From Asterias rubens (lineage: Eukaryota; Echinodermata; Asteroidea; Forcipulatida; Asteriidae), in contig NC_047063.1 in NCBI RefSeq assembly GCF_902459465.1, positions 7,129,343 to 7,193,342 on the forward strand: a DNA stretch of 64,000 nt, read 5' to 3'. The stretch's first letter is position 1. Every line of letters begins with the position of its first letter. Positions 23,299 through 34,412 of this stretch are shown in pieces. The notes under the pieces were generated by a model. The model was not told where the DNA came from. It ran no database searches and saw only the letters and a list, made by a program, of their open reading frames with translations. Both the position numbers and the translations under genes were made by a program.

Positions 23299-26200
23299 CT
23301 AAACATCCATTACAAAATCATCAAAACGCTTAGGGAGACAGTTTCTCGTTGTACGAACTGCCCTTGGTGAACCTAACATTGGACTTGAGATGGAGACTTG
23401 TGGGTCTACAATGTCTCCACTAATATCCTCATTCTGTATTGGATCTTCGATACTCTCCTGACTAGTGTCAGACTCTGTTTGCTGGTATTTCTTTACATGA
23501 GTGCTATTTCTTTTGTATTTCACTCCCTCTGGAGATTCAACAGTGCAACTGTTACCCTGTTTCTCCACTAATGTGTATGGCACTGCATGAAATGGTGTAC
23601 TCATTTTGTTTTGTTGACTTTGCTTCACCAGTACAGCATCTCCCTTTTTCAGATCACTTTCTTCTGCTCTTCTTTTGTTATCTACATACAACTTATTTTT
23701 GTGTTTCATCAGAGCATCTCTGTCTTGAACTTCCTCATCATTTCTGTACTCTAACTCCTCTATTTGTGGCAATTTTGTTCTGAGTTTTCGCCCAAACATT
23801 AACTCAGCTGGGGACACACCTGTAGTGCTATGAGGAGTTGTTCTGTACGCAAACATGTATGACCGGATTTCCCTTTTCCAGTCCTGTGACTGAGCATGAG
23901 CTATTCTAATGCGCTTCATCAGCGATCTGTTTTGTCGTTCAACTTCACCATTTGCTGCAGGGTGCAGAGGTGTCACTAATCTATGGTTAATACCATTTTC
24001 ATTTAAGTATTCCTTGAACACTTCTGACCTGAACTGTGGGCCGTTGTCCGAGGTAATTGACCTTGGTAGCCCATAACGAGAGAACATATTCTCCAGTGCA
24101 TTCACAATCTTAGCTGTTGTAGTATCTTTCATAATTTCTACTTCATAAAATCTACTGTAATAGTCTACCACAACAAACACATAGTGTTTTGATGGGAGAG
24201 GTCCCAGTAGGTCAATGGCCAAGTCCTGCCAAGGACCCGTAGGCATTTGCGTTGGATGCAATGGTTCTGGGTTGGGCATCGCACTTACTAGTTGACATCC
24301 ATGACATGATCGAACTAATCTCAAAACATCTTTATCCATGTTTGGCCACCACACTTTACTTCTCAACCTTTGTTTTGTGCCTACTATGCCCAAATGACCA
24401 CGATGTGCTAATTCTACACATTTTGTACGTAACGTCTTAGGTATGACTAATCTTGTTCCTCTCAACACCAGGTAACCGATTGAACTCAACTCATTCCTGA
24501 TTGGAAAATAATTAACACTGGATTTATCAAAATCACCTTTCGCTAGACACTTTCTAACTTTGATCAATTCTGCATCGTCCTTTGATGCTTCTTCCACTTC
24601 ACGTGTAGTTAAAGCTTTGGGTGTTGCCTGTTCTGCAACAAACTTAACATACTCCTCAGCTTTATTTGCTAGTGTGTTTGGTTTATCAGCTACATTGCTT
24701 TTTACCAACCTTGACAACACATCTGCAATGTTTTGTGGCCCAGGTGCATATCGAATTGTATATGTGAATGGCATTAATCTTAACACCCATCTCTCAATTC
24801 TGGCATTTGGTTTTGACTTTGGCCCATACAACACTTCTAGTGGTTTATGATCTGTGATCAATTCGAAATTCAATCCATATAGATATATCTGAAATTTCTC
24901 ACATGCCCACACAACGGCAAGTGCTTCTTTCTCAGTAGTAGAGTACCTTGTCTCCACATCACTTAATGTCCTACTGGCATAACTAATGACTCTAGTTTCC
25001 CCTTCATATTCTTGAAGTAACACAGCCCCTAAACCAACATTACTTGCATCCGTAACAAGTTGTGTACGTGTAGCATCAAGACGGTAATACCCTAATGTCT
25101 CAGTCTTAGTTAGGCAATCCTTCAACACATCAAAACTGTTTTGTTGTTCTTTGCCCCATGTGAACTTCTCATTTTTTCTAGTCAGCCTACGCAATGGTTC
25201 AGCCACAGTGGCCAAATTTGGAATGTATCGTGCTGAGAAATTCACAAGTCCCAGAAAACTCTTAATTTCGGCTGCATTGTTGGGGGGTCTTGCCTCTTTC
25301 ATGGCTTTGATTCTCCCCTCTGTGGGCTCAACTCCGTTTTTGGATAACACATGACCCATGAACGTAATCTTTGTCAAACCAAACTGACACTTTTCCTTAT
25401 TTAAGGTCAAGTTCTTTTCCTTCAGTCTCTGCATGACTTTCACTAGTCTTTCATCGTGCTCTGCTTGGTTTTTTCCATGAACAACAATATCATCTGATAT
25501 GTTTTGAACTCCTTCACAATCATGTAGTACCTGAGCTATTACTTGCTGGTACTTCTCTGGTGCTGCACTTATGCCAAACATCAATCGTGTATACCTATAC
25601 AGGCCTTTATGGGTTACAAACGTTGTGATTTCTCGTGAATCTTCTTCCAATTCTATCTGGTGATACCCATACTTCATATCTAACTTACTGAAAACTTCAC
25701 TACCATTCATATTGTACAAAATCTCATCAACAGTAGGAATAGGATGCCGTTCTCTGATTATGGCCTTATTGGCTTGTCGCATATCAACACACAGTCGAAT
25801 ATCGCCATTTGGTTTGGGTACAACAATCACTGGGCTTACCCACGAAGTTGGGTGATTAACTTTCTCTATTATACTTAGTGACTCTAATTCATCTAGTTTG
25901 TCACTGACCTTCTCTCTTAAGGTGTATGGTACCCGGTACATGTGTTGTGCCACTGGTCTAACCTCTTTGTCAATGTGCAACTTCAGCTTATGGTCCTTCA
26001 ACTTTCCTACCCCTTGAAAACATTCTGGATAACTATCTATCACTTCTCCAGCCACAAGGTTTACACCAATCTTAAGCACACCCAGTTCAACACTTGTATC
26101 TTTACCTAGAAGTGCAGGCCCTTTACTTTCTGTGACATAAAAATCTGCTTCTACTTCAGTGTCTTCATGACTCATACCATCAACTTTAATTTTGGTTACA

Positions 26201-27396
26201 AATTTACCAAGAACCTTTAATGGATTTGTTGATCCATATGCATACAACTTCTTATTACTTCTTTCAGATTTACACTGAATTCTTTTACCTTTCAATTCCT
26301 CCCACAGACTTTTGTCAATGATATTTACTGAAGCTCCACTGTCAATGATAACATCTACTGGTATGCCCTGCCCCAAACTTACTTTGATCTTTTCCTCTTT
26401 ATTACTTCCCACCATGCCTACATGGAATGCAAATTCAGTGTCACTACCAGTTTCAGTGTCTTCTTGCACTGTGTGAACTTTTCCTCTTGGTTTATTTCCT
26501 CCGGTTCCATTCCATTTTTGTCCTTTGTTATTTCTCCATTTGGCATCCTTTTGCTCGTAATTGTCTTTTCTGTTTTTGCTCGTCTGGGTCTTGCAAGCAA
26601 CTCCATAATGTCCGCGATTTCCGCATTTGTTGCACACCGCATTTCGGGCTGGACACTCCTGATCACGGGCATAATGTCCTCTGTGTCCACAACGGAAACA
26701 CTGATCACCGTTGGCATGTTGTCTTGTCCCAGCGCCGCCTCTATAACCCTTGCTGGCGTCTCCATGTTCACCATTCTTTCTCCTTTGCTCGTAGTCAGAG
26801 GCCTTGTGTCGCCTTACAGCATTTACATGTGGACCATAGTCTGGTTTCTTCGCCTCCATATCCTTGGACTGTTTCTCAGTCAATTCTACATTTGTTGCGA
26901 TCATCCTCAAACGGTCAAGTGTTAATGATTGCCCCTTTTCTAACAGTTTGGTACGAATTTTATGTGACTTACATTGTGCAATCACCTGGTCCCTGATCTC
27001 CTCGTCTGACTTGTCAAACTCGCATAATAATGCCTTCTGTCGGAGCCGCACTATGTACTGATCAACTGTTTCCCCGGCCGCCTGTTCCATGTTGCGAAAA
27101 CCATAGCGTTCGTACGGCACGTTGATTTTTACTTCGAAATGTTTGTTCAAGGTTTTCACGGCTTTATCATACTCGTCTGTTCCCTCCTCCTCCGTCAGGG
27201 AAAAGAAAATATCCTGAACGTCAGGACCGGTACAATGCAGTAGAAGGGCTTTCTTCTGTCCTTGATTTGTGACTCCCTTTCCAACAGCAAAATACTCAAA
27301 CCCACGCAACCATCGCCGCCACATTTGTCTCAACTGTGCGGGGTCACCATGAGGGTCAAATTTCTCAACTCCATTCAGCTTGATATTCTGCGCCAT
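23299..27396 (-). CDS. Ty3/gypsy Gag-Pol polyprotein, 1365 aa, intact
   Basis: Starts ATG (27394-27396) and runs without a stop. Order: Gag/capsid (about 1-230), two zinc knuckles (C-x2-C-x4-H-x6-C at 233-248 and canonical CCHC at 255-268), aspartic protease (IIDSGAS, Asp352), reverse transcriptase (about 500-690, KLDMKYG with Asp573 and NISDDIVV around 633-636), RNase H (VTDAS near 782, ITDHKPL), integrase with HHCC (His998, His1001, Cys1031, Cys1034) and D,D,E (Asp1062, Asp1117, Glu1153), then a short C-terminal domain (KKGDAVLVKQ). RT has Ser in place of the usual Tyr/Phe-x before DD, a variant I know from K02A2.6-type gypsy lineages. Gag and Pol are in one frame, so no frameshift is needed. 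Reverse transcription takes place in cytoplasmic particles and integration in the nucleus. Confidence 0.95.
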   Translation of the reverse strand: MAQNIKLNGVEKFDPHGDPAQLRQMWRRWLRGFEYFAVGKGVTNQGQKKALLLHCTGPDVQDIFFSLTEEEGTDEYDKAVKTLNKHFEVKINVPYERYGFRNMEQAAGETVDQYIVRLRQKALLCEFDKSDEEIRDQVIAQCKSHKIRTKLLEKGQSLTLDRLRMIATNVELTEKQSKDMEAKKPDYGPHVNAVRRHKASDYEQRRKNGEHGDASKGYRGGAGTRQHANGDQCFRCGHRGHYARDQECPARNAVCNKCGNRGHYGVACKTQTSKNRKDNYEQKDAKWRNNKGQKWNGTGGNKPRGKVHTVQEDTETGSDTEFAFHVGMVGSNKEEKIKVSLGQGIPVDVIIDSGASVNIIDKSLWEELKGKRIQCKSERSNKKLYAYGSTNPLKVLGKFVTKIKVDGMSHEDTEVEADFYVTESKGPALLGKDTSVELGVLKIGVNLVAGEVIDSYPECFQGVGKLKDHKLKLHIDKEVRPVAQHMYRVPYTLREKVSDKLDELESLSIIEKVNHPTSWVSPVIVVPKPNGDIRLCVDMRQANKAIIRERHPIPTVDEILYNMNGSEVFSKLDMKYGYHQIELEEDSREITTFVTHKGLYRYTRLMFGISAAPEKYQQVIAQVLHDCEGVQNISDDIVVHGKNQAEHDERLVKVMQRLKEKNLTLNKEKCQFGLTKITFMGHVLSKNGVEPTEGRIKAMKEARPPNNAAEIKSFLGLVNFSARYIPNLATVAEPLRRLTRKNEKFTWGKEQQNSFDVLKDCLTKTETLGYYRLDATRTQLVTDASNVGLGAVLLQEYEGETRVISYASRTLSDVETRYSTTEKEALAVVWACEKFQIYLYGLNFELITDHKPLEVLYGPKSKPNARIERWVLRLMPFTYTIRYAPGPQNIADVLSRLVKSNVADKPNTLANKAEEYVKFVAEQATPKALTTREVEEASKDDAELIKVRKCLAKGDFDKSSVNYFPIRNELSSIGYLVLRGTRLVIPKTLRTKCVELAHRGHLGIVGTKQRLRSKVWWPNMDKDVLRLVRSCHGCQLVSAMPNPEPLHPTQMPTGPWQDLAIDLLGPLPSKHYVFVVVDYYSRFYEVEIMKDTTTAKIVNALENMFSRYGLPRSITSDNGPQFRSEVFKEYLNENGINHRLVTPLHPAANGEVERQNRSLMKRIRIAHAQSQDWKREIRSYMFAYRTTPHSTTGVSPAELMFGRKLRTKLPQIEELEYRNDEEVQDRDALMKHKNKLYVDNKRRAEESDLKKGDAVLVKQSQQNKMSTPFHAVPYTLVEKQGNSCTVESPEGVKYKRNSTHVKKYQQTESDTSQESIEDPIQNEDISGDIVDPQVSISSPMLGSPRAVRTTRNCLPKRFDDFVMDV

Positions 27397-27464
27397 TTTC
27401 GTCGGTGTTTCGCACTTTTCCTCTGTTTCAAAACAACTTAAACTTTTCCAAAAGTTGCTATGAT

Positions 27465-27483
27465 GTTTATCCTCGTCGCCAAT
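27465..27483 (-). other. Candidate primer-binding site
   Basis: Directly after the 5' LTR the sense strand reads ATTGGCGACGAGGAT. TGG can pair with a tRNA CCA end. I could not match the tRNA. Confidence 0.55.
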
Positions 27484-27672
27484 TGTAGAGTCTTACTAGA
27501 CATACGGATTAAACCAATACTATAGACGAATTCAATCTTATGTGCATCAACATGTGTCTTTATTCCGTTCCTCGGTTTTCCACCCCTTTCCATGTACTCT
27601 TACACGAGGCCAACTCATTTGCATAAATGTATAACATTACATGTATTACAGTGTGATCACGTGAACACTACA
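27484..27672 (-). repeat. 5' LTR
   Basis: Same 189-bp sequence as 22789-22977. It would contain promoter and start site. No clear TATA box was identified. Confidence 0.95.
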
Positions 27673-27936
27673 ATTCTTACTACAGGGTCTACTGCAGGTC
27701 TCCCAGACTTTGTTGAAATTGTCCATCTTATAATTCTGCAAGATAACCTTAGCTTTGTTGTCAGGAGGCTGAGTGCATGGTACACAGAACACCTCAGATC
27801 ATTTGAGTTAGTATCATCTGTAAATGAACTTGATGTTTTGGACATCAATGAATTGACTGACTACTACCCTTTGGTATCATATACAGTTGGAGGGAAGTGT
27901 ATGGTAACTCTGAAGAGATACAATCCAACAAGCTAA

Positions 27937-28303
27937 TTATTATAGGTACAGTGTAACTAAACAGACAAAATGTTTACATATTTTACTATAGCATGTACAG
28001 GTATAAAAAGATCCATTGTGGATGGTTTTGTTTATGACTGCATAGTTTTACTGTGCCACTCATCTCTGCATATTGGACAATAATTATTCTGGAAATTAAG
28101 ACACTTTTAGATAAAGTTAGGTGATTTTAAAACTAAATTGTTGAGCTTTTCCTTAACAAAAATAACAAAATGGGTGAAGGCAATCAGGAGAAAGTTTAAC
28201 ACATTGAAAAGCCTGCTTTGTGTCATTGCCCCTCAGTTATAACTTTTGAAAGATACACATGTATTTATGGTTTTTTTGGGGGTTTGTTTCAGACTCAATC
28301 AGC
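27937..28303. other. Spacer between CACTA-like gene and SAMD3-like gene
   Basis: Ends with a polypyrimidine-like TTTTTTTGGGGGTTTGTTTCAG acceptor split (AG at 28291-28292), so an upstream untranslated exon of the next gene probably exists but is not identified. Confidence 0.5.
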
Positions 28304-31300
28304 ATGGCAGATGGACCCTTGACCATTGACCCTTGCTTCAAGCTACGGGTGATCTTAAGTGACAATGATATAAGGAAAATGACCCTTCCTGGGGTAACTC
28401 ATCCGAGTATTCTTGAGCTGCATGAGAAGGTGCAGGCTGCGTTTGGGCTTGTAGGGGACTTCAAGCTTCATTACTTTGATCCGGATTTTCAAGAGTTCTG
28501 CAATTTATCATCTGACGAAGACATATTCAACAAAGGGACAGTAAAAGTCATCTATACTGCAATTCCAGAGTCCGACAGCGACGATTTGACTAACAGTATA
28601 TATGATGACCTTCTAAACTCAACCCAAAACTCCAACTCTTCATGTAAAACAACATCTCTGAAGTTCGATGATTCAGCATCAGTATTGTCTTCATCAGATA
28701 CATCAGTCCTGTCCACACTGGCTGGTAGTGAAACTGATATTGAACAATCACAGAGAACCTGTCCATGGCCTGAACATTTTCCAATTCCTCGCTTCTCCTA
28801 TGACACGGAACTCAAACTTTCAAAGGGGAATATAAACTATGGACATGACAAAACTCTGATGAACCCTGTAGGTGTGAAATCAGACATCCTGGAAAAAATT
28901 GCAGAAACAATTTTCCAGTACAAGGCTTATCCGACAGACTTGCAGTTTTGCTCTGTTGCTCAGGCCTTAGTAACCAAATATCCATGCCTGAAAGGAATGG
29001 GATCAGTCACTGGATGGTATGGCTGGAAGACAAGTTTGAAGTTTAAAATGGGGAATTATCGAACAAAGCTAAGAAATGTTGGATGCCCAGAGCTCACTGT
29101 CAACTCTTGCAAAAGGAAAGCAGGGAATGAACAGGCAAAAACTGCAAAGAATATCAAAAAGCCGAGGAGAGCCGAGGTTAACTATTTACCTGACTATCCT
29201 TGCAATGAAACAGCAGCCACTCTTGAAAGTGAACGACTAACACTCCTTGAGGATACCAAAAAAAAGGGGAACGAGAAAGAAGTCAATGACAAAATGGCAA
29301 GAACTTTTCCACATAGAAGGCAGGAAGTGGTTCTTCAGAAACCGATGGTGGTGGACTTCAAAGAGCGATGGCCAGTCTTGTTTACAAACTCGCAGGTAAG
29401 GAATTTTTTTTCAAAATAAATTTTGTAATTTTGTGTTTCTCAGAAACCACAGCATTTCAGGCAGAAGTTCTTTAAGGAAACGTTTCTACTATCAGCAATT
29501 TGAAACCATCAAATTTAAGTGTAAATCTGTGAACATTTATGTTTTTTGATCTGATCAATAGTGTACAAGGGCTTCAAAGCCATATTTATCACAACACTGT
29601 GCTTTACCATAGATTAGCAAATTTACACAGTGCTTCAACCAATCAAATCATCTAAACTGACCAATGAATGAAAATAAACTACCACATTCTGCACTTGATA
29701 TCAGATGAAGTTTTTGTCATAATCCAACACCACAAAGTAAGTGGTCACTAGATTTCAGTTTGAAAACCAAATATGTGCACAAAGCTTATGCACAAAACTG
29801 AGTTGAATGTTTGCGACAGCTTACTAATTAATATCCTCTCTAATGTATACATTTTTGTTGTAGATTTGCGCTGAGTTTAAACGAATAACAACTGTCCCTT
29901 TGATGGCAACGTACACATCGAAAGTGGACAAACACACACCGAAGCTACTGAACCTTTTCCGTGCAAAAGGAGGTGTCAAAGGAAAGAAAATTAAGACATT
30001 CCTTGATTGTTTAGACCAGGTAATTGTCATTCCTGATATTTCGTTCTTGTGTAAGAGCATACTGTATAGTTTATTGCTCCATGGTAAGGGCAAGGCAATT
30101 TGACCTTGATAAGGAGCAACTCTGTGATGAAACTGTAAATGTGGTACAGGTAGTACATGTACATTTACCACCTTTGCTAGAAATTATACGTTTGTTGTAA
30201 CCCCACTTTAACTTTTAGGTTGAAACCGGAATTTGGTTTGAAACATTTCATTTTAATTGCAACAGGAAATTTAAGAAAACCAAACAAATCTGTTGACATG
30301 ATCTCATCGACCACCTCATTTTTTTTTTACAACTAATATTCAATTGTTTAGTTTTTTTATCAGTACAAACATACTGTAAAGTAATGTTTATTTGTTTATT
30401 TCACAGCTAAAATCTCCACTTACTGGTGGAAGGTTAAGACCTGCACAATGTTGATCCTTTGAGAAAGGGCACATGACGGACATGTACATGTAGCATACAT
30501 AAACCTCTCTTTATCCATCCTACCCAACAGAACAACAGCATACACATCCGACGGGAGGTAGTGATCAAAGGCCTCTGTGAGTTCCTGAACGAGGACTGCG
30601 GAACTTTATTCAAACAATTTTTGGTGAGTATTAAGTGAGTAATATATCTTTCAGCAAATACTTGATTCCTTGATTGTGATTGGTCGACAGATGTGTAATA
30701 ATAACATGCATTCCATGTTGATTTCCATTTTCATTAGTTAAAACACTGTAACGTGGGGTTCGCTAGCAAGGAATAGTGCCTGAACTCTGTGTCTTGCATT
30801 AACTGGTCATAGGGTCAGCTTTGACTGTGCGGATATATATATTTTTTCTGATTCAAATCAATGTAACTAAACTAAATCTAAAAGGAAAAATATGGTTGGT
30901 ACCCTTTGTGTTTAAAGTGAATCAATATTCATTAATGTGACTTCACCTAAGGAACCAGGCAAAGACAGTGAAAGCATGATTGATAAATTGCCACTGAGGC
31001 AGATCTGCCATGGGAGGCATTATTTTTTTGTATTTCCTGCCCCAATAATTCTGAATTCCACAAACCCATAAATAGCAATTTTCATGTATGGTTTTTTGAA
31101 GTGATAAATGTTTAAATCTTACTGTGTTTCTTCTTTTGACAGGATACCCAAGAAGAGGAAATGATAAAGGCAAAAGAGGAATGTACAATGGGCATTTTTG
31201 TAATAAAGAAGGAGGGGGCTGCAGAGCAGGAGGAACAGGCAGACATCATAGTTGTGCTTGAGGGTGTGGAAGTTCTGAAGGAGGTAACCGATGTGAGCAC

Positions 31301-31460
31301 AGCATGTATGCAGCTATTTGGCTGCATATATGCTATGAATCTATCATACCCGACTAGCCTAAAATACTTCTGGGAAGTCATCCAGAAAGTTTTCATGGGT
31401 CTCGATGCAACTCGCTTATCGCCTAAAGTTCAGGCACTGCAAAACAAACTTTGCATTTAG
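28304..31460 (+). CDS. SAMD3-like protein, four coding exons, 552 aa, intact
   Basis: Exons 28304-29395, 29864-30019, 30531-30623 and 31143-31460 (1659 nt including TAG). All three introns are phase 0 with GT...AG ends, and the joined frame is open. The start ATG (MADGPLTID) lies 11 nt after an acceptor. Residues about 10-85 look like a PB1-type ubiquitin fold (LRVILSDNDIRKM, FKLHYFDPDF). A Ser/Asp-rich linker follows, then the conserved block WPEHFPIPRFSYD, YKAYPTDLQF, GWYGWKTSLKFKMGNYR and KKPRRAEVNYLP. Exon 2 carries EFKRITTVPL; exon 4 carries VVLEGVEVL and LFGCIYAMNLSYP. The layout matches the multi-copy 'SAMD3-like' family of fish and invertebrates; no SAM domain is present. Molecular role unknown. 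The open frame suggests selection or a recent copy, although its neighbours are decayed. Confidence 0.75.
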
Positions 31461-32312
31461 TGTGGAAATATTCCTATACAGTTTGGTCATTTTAAATTTG
31501 TGCCTGTTGGTTTGGGGTTTGCCTTTCGATGTTTACACCAAAACTCCTGAATGTTCGTTTTCAAATCTGGGTCTTTAAGAAGGATTACTTTCAAAATTGT
31601 ACCACAAGAAGAACAACACTACAGCTTAATGCATTTTATATAAAGTTTGAAAGTTTTTAGCATTACAAAGTTTATGTTTTATTGTTAAAAGTGTAATGCA
31701 AATCTGTCTCTTGGAGACAAATTATGGAAATATAAGGGATTTTTGTCATCATGCAGCCATCTTGTTTTCATTATTTCAAAGCAGAATAACCAAATCAAGG
31801 CTGGAATGGCAAGTAGTGTGGTACCCTCGCTGATCTCTATTGGACTGACTGGATAGCAGGTTGAGAAATTAAGATAATAAGAAAAACATTGTTTTTTGCA
31901 AAAGCACTGATGATTTTAACAGTTTCTGGGTGTTTCAAAATTCATGGTCTAGTCATTACAATAGAGATCAGTGGGTACCCTTGGTGTGAGAATTGGTGTC
32001 ACTGTTAATTGCAAGCAGCGGCATAGCCAGGCATTTTTTAGTGAGGGGGCACTGGGGGGCGGGCATGGCTTTTCAGTAGGGGGGGGGCAAAAGTTGTATT
32101 TTTTAACCAAGCATTTATTATTTTTTGGGACGCTATCAGGATTTGTTTTATTTATTTGTTTGTATTTATTTATTTTTTGTGGCGGGGGGGGTAATGGGAA
32201 ATTTATGGGGGGAGGCGAATCATGACGTCATACATGTAAATTTGTTGTGAATTATTCGCATTAATTAATCGCTTTCATGTGAAGTATGAACCAGGCTTTA
32301 CTTATTGGCTTT
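31461..32312. other. Non-coding 3' flank with a G-rich repeat scrap
   Basis: Bases about 32015-32220 contain GCAGCGGCATAGCCAGGC followed by G-rich runs, which looks like a dispersed repeat. No gene. Confidence 0.45.
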
Positions 32313-32614
32313 AGGGTTGGACCCAAAGTTATTATCTTGTGTTGTTGCATACATACATGCTGAGGCACAGGTAAACACAATAAGTTTCTCAACTTTGGGG
32401 TATAAAACTAAATTAAAATATGGATGGAGGATTATCTTCCTACTGAAATATTTTGTTGTCAAGGGAAAACTCCAAAAGTGGGCGGGGCATGAATTAGGTT
32501 GGGTTCAAAAATTCCATGGTCCAACTGCATGCATGCATACAATAATTCAATTATTTAAGAGCATCCAATGATTATTAGAGATATTAGATGTTTTTATTTG
32601 CATCTTGGATAAAG

Positions 32615-32957
32615 AATATTATTTGTTTGACCTACCCATACACCAATGTGTGTTAAGTACTAAATATGAAAAGAAAAAAAATAATAATCACAGGTGAACT
32701 TAGGTGGGATTCAAACCCACGACCTTTGTGTCTCTAGTGAAACGTCTTACCAGCTAGACCAGCCGCCACTAACAGGATTCAAACTGCCAGGCAATCTCGG
32801 TGGTCTAACTTGTAAGACATTACACTAGAGACACAAAGGTCAGGGGTTCAAATCCCACCCAAGTACAGCTGTGATTTTTTGTTTGTTGACTCGGGAAAGT
32901 ACTGAGTATACAGTACTTAACATACATTGGTGTATGGGTAAGTCAAACGAATAATAT
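32615..32957. repeat. Head-to-head inverted tRNA-SINE pair, copy 1
   Basis: Left arm (minus) and right arm (plus) are both tRNA-derived. A-box-like TGGTCTA(G/A)CTGGTAAGAC is followed by CACTAGAGACACAAAGGTC, then a B-box GGGTT(C/T)(G/A)AATCCCACC and a tail that ends ATTGGTGTATGGGTAAGTCAAACGAATAAT. The right arm also has the tail module CTCGGGAAAGTACTGAGTAT. The arms meet near 32775-32795 and would fold into a hairpin. Confidence 0.8.
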
Positions 32958-34069
32958 CATTAGAGACTTTAAAATGCAGGGTCCCTGCATGATGTTATAG
33001 ACGGTTTACTACATGTATGTTTCACATCTTTCTGAGCTGAGTATGCTCAAAAGATAGAGGTATGTTTCTACCTAACATGTAAATACTTGCCTTTGGTACA
33101 AAATATGATCAGGGGCTTCCCCCATGTTTGTTTTTTTTACAAACTATACTGTTGGTTCATCAAAGTGTTTTGTAATTTTTTAAAGTAATTTTCCTTCCAA
33201 ATCAGACAATCGGCTGCCCCAAATACATATAAATCAATTAATTAATCAATCAGTCAAGAGCACAACGAAAAAGGAAGGAAGAACACACTTTATCAGAGGT
33301 TAAAAACATTTGAAGGGCAGGTCAAAACATTTCACAATTGCAGAAAAAAAGAAGAATATTGTTACCACAATCTATCTCAGTAATGTGTCTGGTTTCATTT
33401 AATGGATAAAGAATACCTTTTGCATTGAACACGTTCAATGCAGTTTAACAGTATTTTAGCGTTACAAAGTTTATATGTTTATTGTTAAAAGCCTAATGCT
33501 TTTTGAAAGACCTACATAGACTAATAGACCTTAATCATGGTGCTTTTACCTTGTTTTGTTTTTTGTTTTTTGATTCAAAGCAGTGTGACTAAATATAAGG
33601 CTGAAGGCTGGAAAGGCAAGTAATGTGGTACTCTTCCAGTGTTGTAAGACATTGCAGGGCATTGCAGGGAGTGTGACAACAAATTATATAGAGTGAAGAA
33701 GGTCTGTTGATATTGTTTACATTGGAATTGCCAAGTTGAAATCATTGCCAACGTTATTGAGGCTTCAGGGTTGGACCCAGAGTTGTTATCTTGTGTTGTT
33801 GCATACATTCATGCAGAGGCACAGGTAAACACAATAAGTTTCTCAACTTTGGGGTATAAAACTAAATTAAAATATGGATGGAGGATTATCTTCCTACTGA
33901 AATATTTTGTTGTCAAGGGAAAACTCCAAAAGTGGGCGGGGCATGAATTAGGTTGGCTTCAAAAATTCCATGGTCCAACTGCATGCATGCATACAATAAT
34001 TCAATTATTTAAGAGCATCCAATGATTTTTAGAGATATTAGATGTTTTTATTTGCATCTTGGATAAAGA

Positions 34070-34412
34070 ATATTATTTGTTTGACCTACCCATACACCAA
34101 TGTGTGTTAAGTACTAAATATGAAAAGAAAAAAAAATAATAATCACAGGTGAACTTAGGTGGGATTCAAACCCACGACCTTTGTGTCTCTAGTGAAACGT
34201 CTTACCAGCTAGACCAGCCGCCACTAACAGGATTCAAACTGCCAGGCAATCTCGGTGGTCTAACTGGTAAGACATTACACTAGAGACACAAAGGTCAGGG
34301 GTTCGAATCCCACCCAAGTACAGCTGTGATTTTTTGTTTGTTGACTCGGGAAAGTACTGAGTATACAGTACTTAACATACATTGGTGTATGGGTAAGTCA
34401 AACGAATAATAT
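34070..34412. repeat. Head-to-head inverted tRNA-SINE pair, copy 2
   Basis: Same structure as 32615-32957, carried by the second unit of the tandem duplication. The B-box here is the better GGGTTCGAATCCC. Confidence 0.8.

Larger units (their letters stand above)
22789..27672 (-). mobile_element. Full-length Ty3/gypsy LTR retrotransposon, apparently young
   Basis: A 4.88-kb element on the minus strand with two 189-bp LTRs that I find identical base by base (22789-22977 and 27484-27672). The LTRs start TG and end CA, and ATTCT is duplicated on both sides (22784-22788 and 27673-27677). A primer-binding-site-like sequence follows the 5' LTR and a polypurine tract precedes the 3' LTR. One 1365-aa gag-pol frame without stops fills the interior; no env is present. 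Identical LTRs and an intact frame indicate very recent insertion and possible activity. It interrupts the CACTA-like gene. Confidence 0.95.
20338..27936 (+). pseudogene. CACTA/EnSpm-like transposase gene split by an LTR retrotransposon
   Basis: A non-coding first exon probably ends at the donor after 19432; the acceptor (TTTTCTGCAG) is at 20328 and the first ATG at 20338. Residues about 1-130 hold three C2H2-like zinc fingers, starting WKCKDCIFQTRRK. A linker and a tnp2-like core follow: VGLYVDDFEVCNPLG, VCAVYWVLSDLP, VAADNLGAHSLAGF, CRFC, then DVLHDIFEGIVP and KHHFIEHYPQLI. Two lesions are visible: a frameshift near 21705-21711, and the insertion of 22789-27672. Past the insertion the same frame resumes at 27678 (GSTAGLPDFVEIV) and ends at TAA 27934-27936. 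Without the insert the protein would be about 900 aa. Animal CACTA-like proteins are often annotated only as uncharacterised. Membership is judged from motifs alone. Confidence 0.7.

Noticed and set aside
26422..26996. Two overlapping plus-strand frames (167 and 189 aa)
   Set aside because: Antisense to the gag zinc-knuckle region of the intact retrotransposon; no domain.
32313..32370. Real coding exon LDPELLSCVVAYIHAEAQ
   Set aside because: Bounded by splice-like dinucleotides but no partner exon in compatible frame was found, and it is part of the duplicated unit.
32700..32860. tRNA genes
   Set aside because: The A- and B-box-like parts belong to an inverted SINE pair; cloverleaf arms are not complete and the SINE tail follows.
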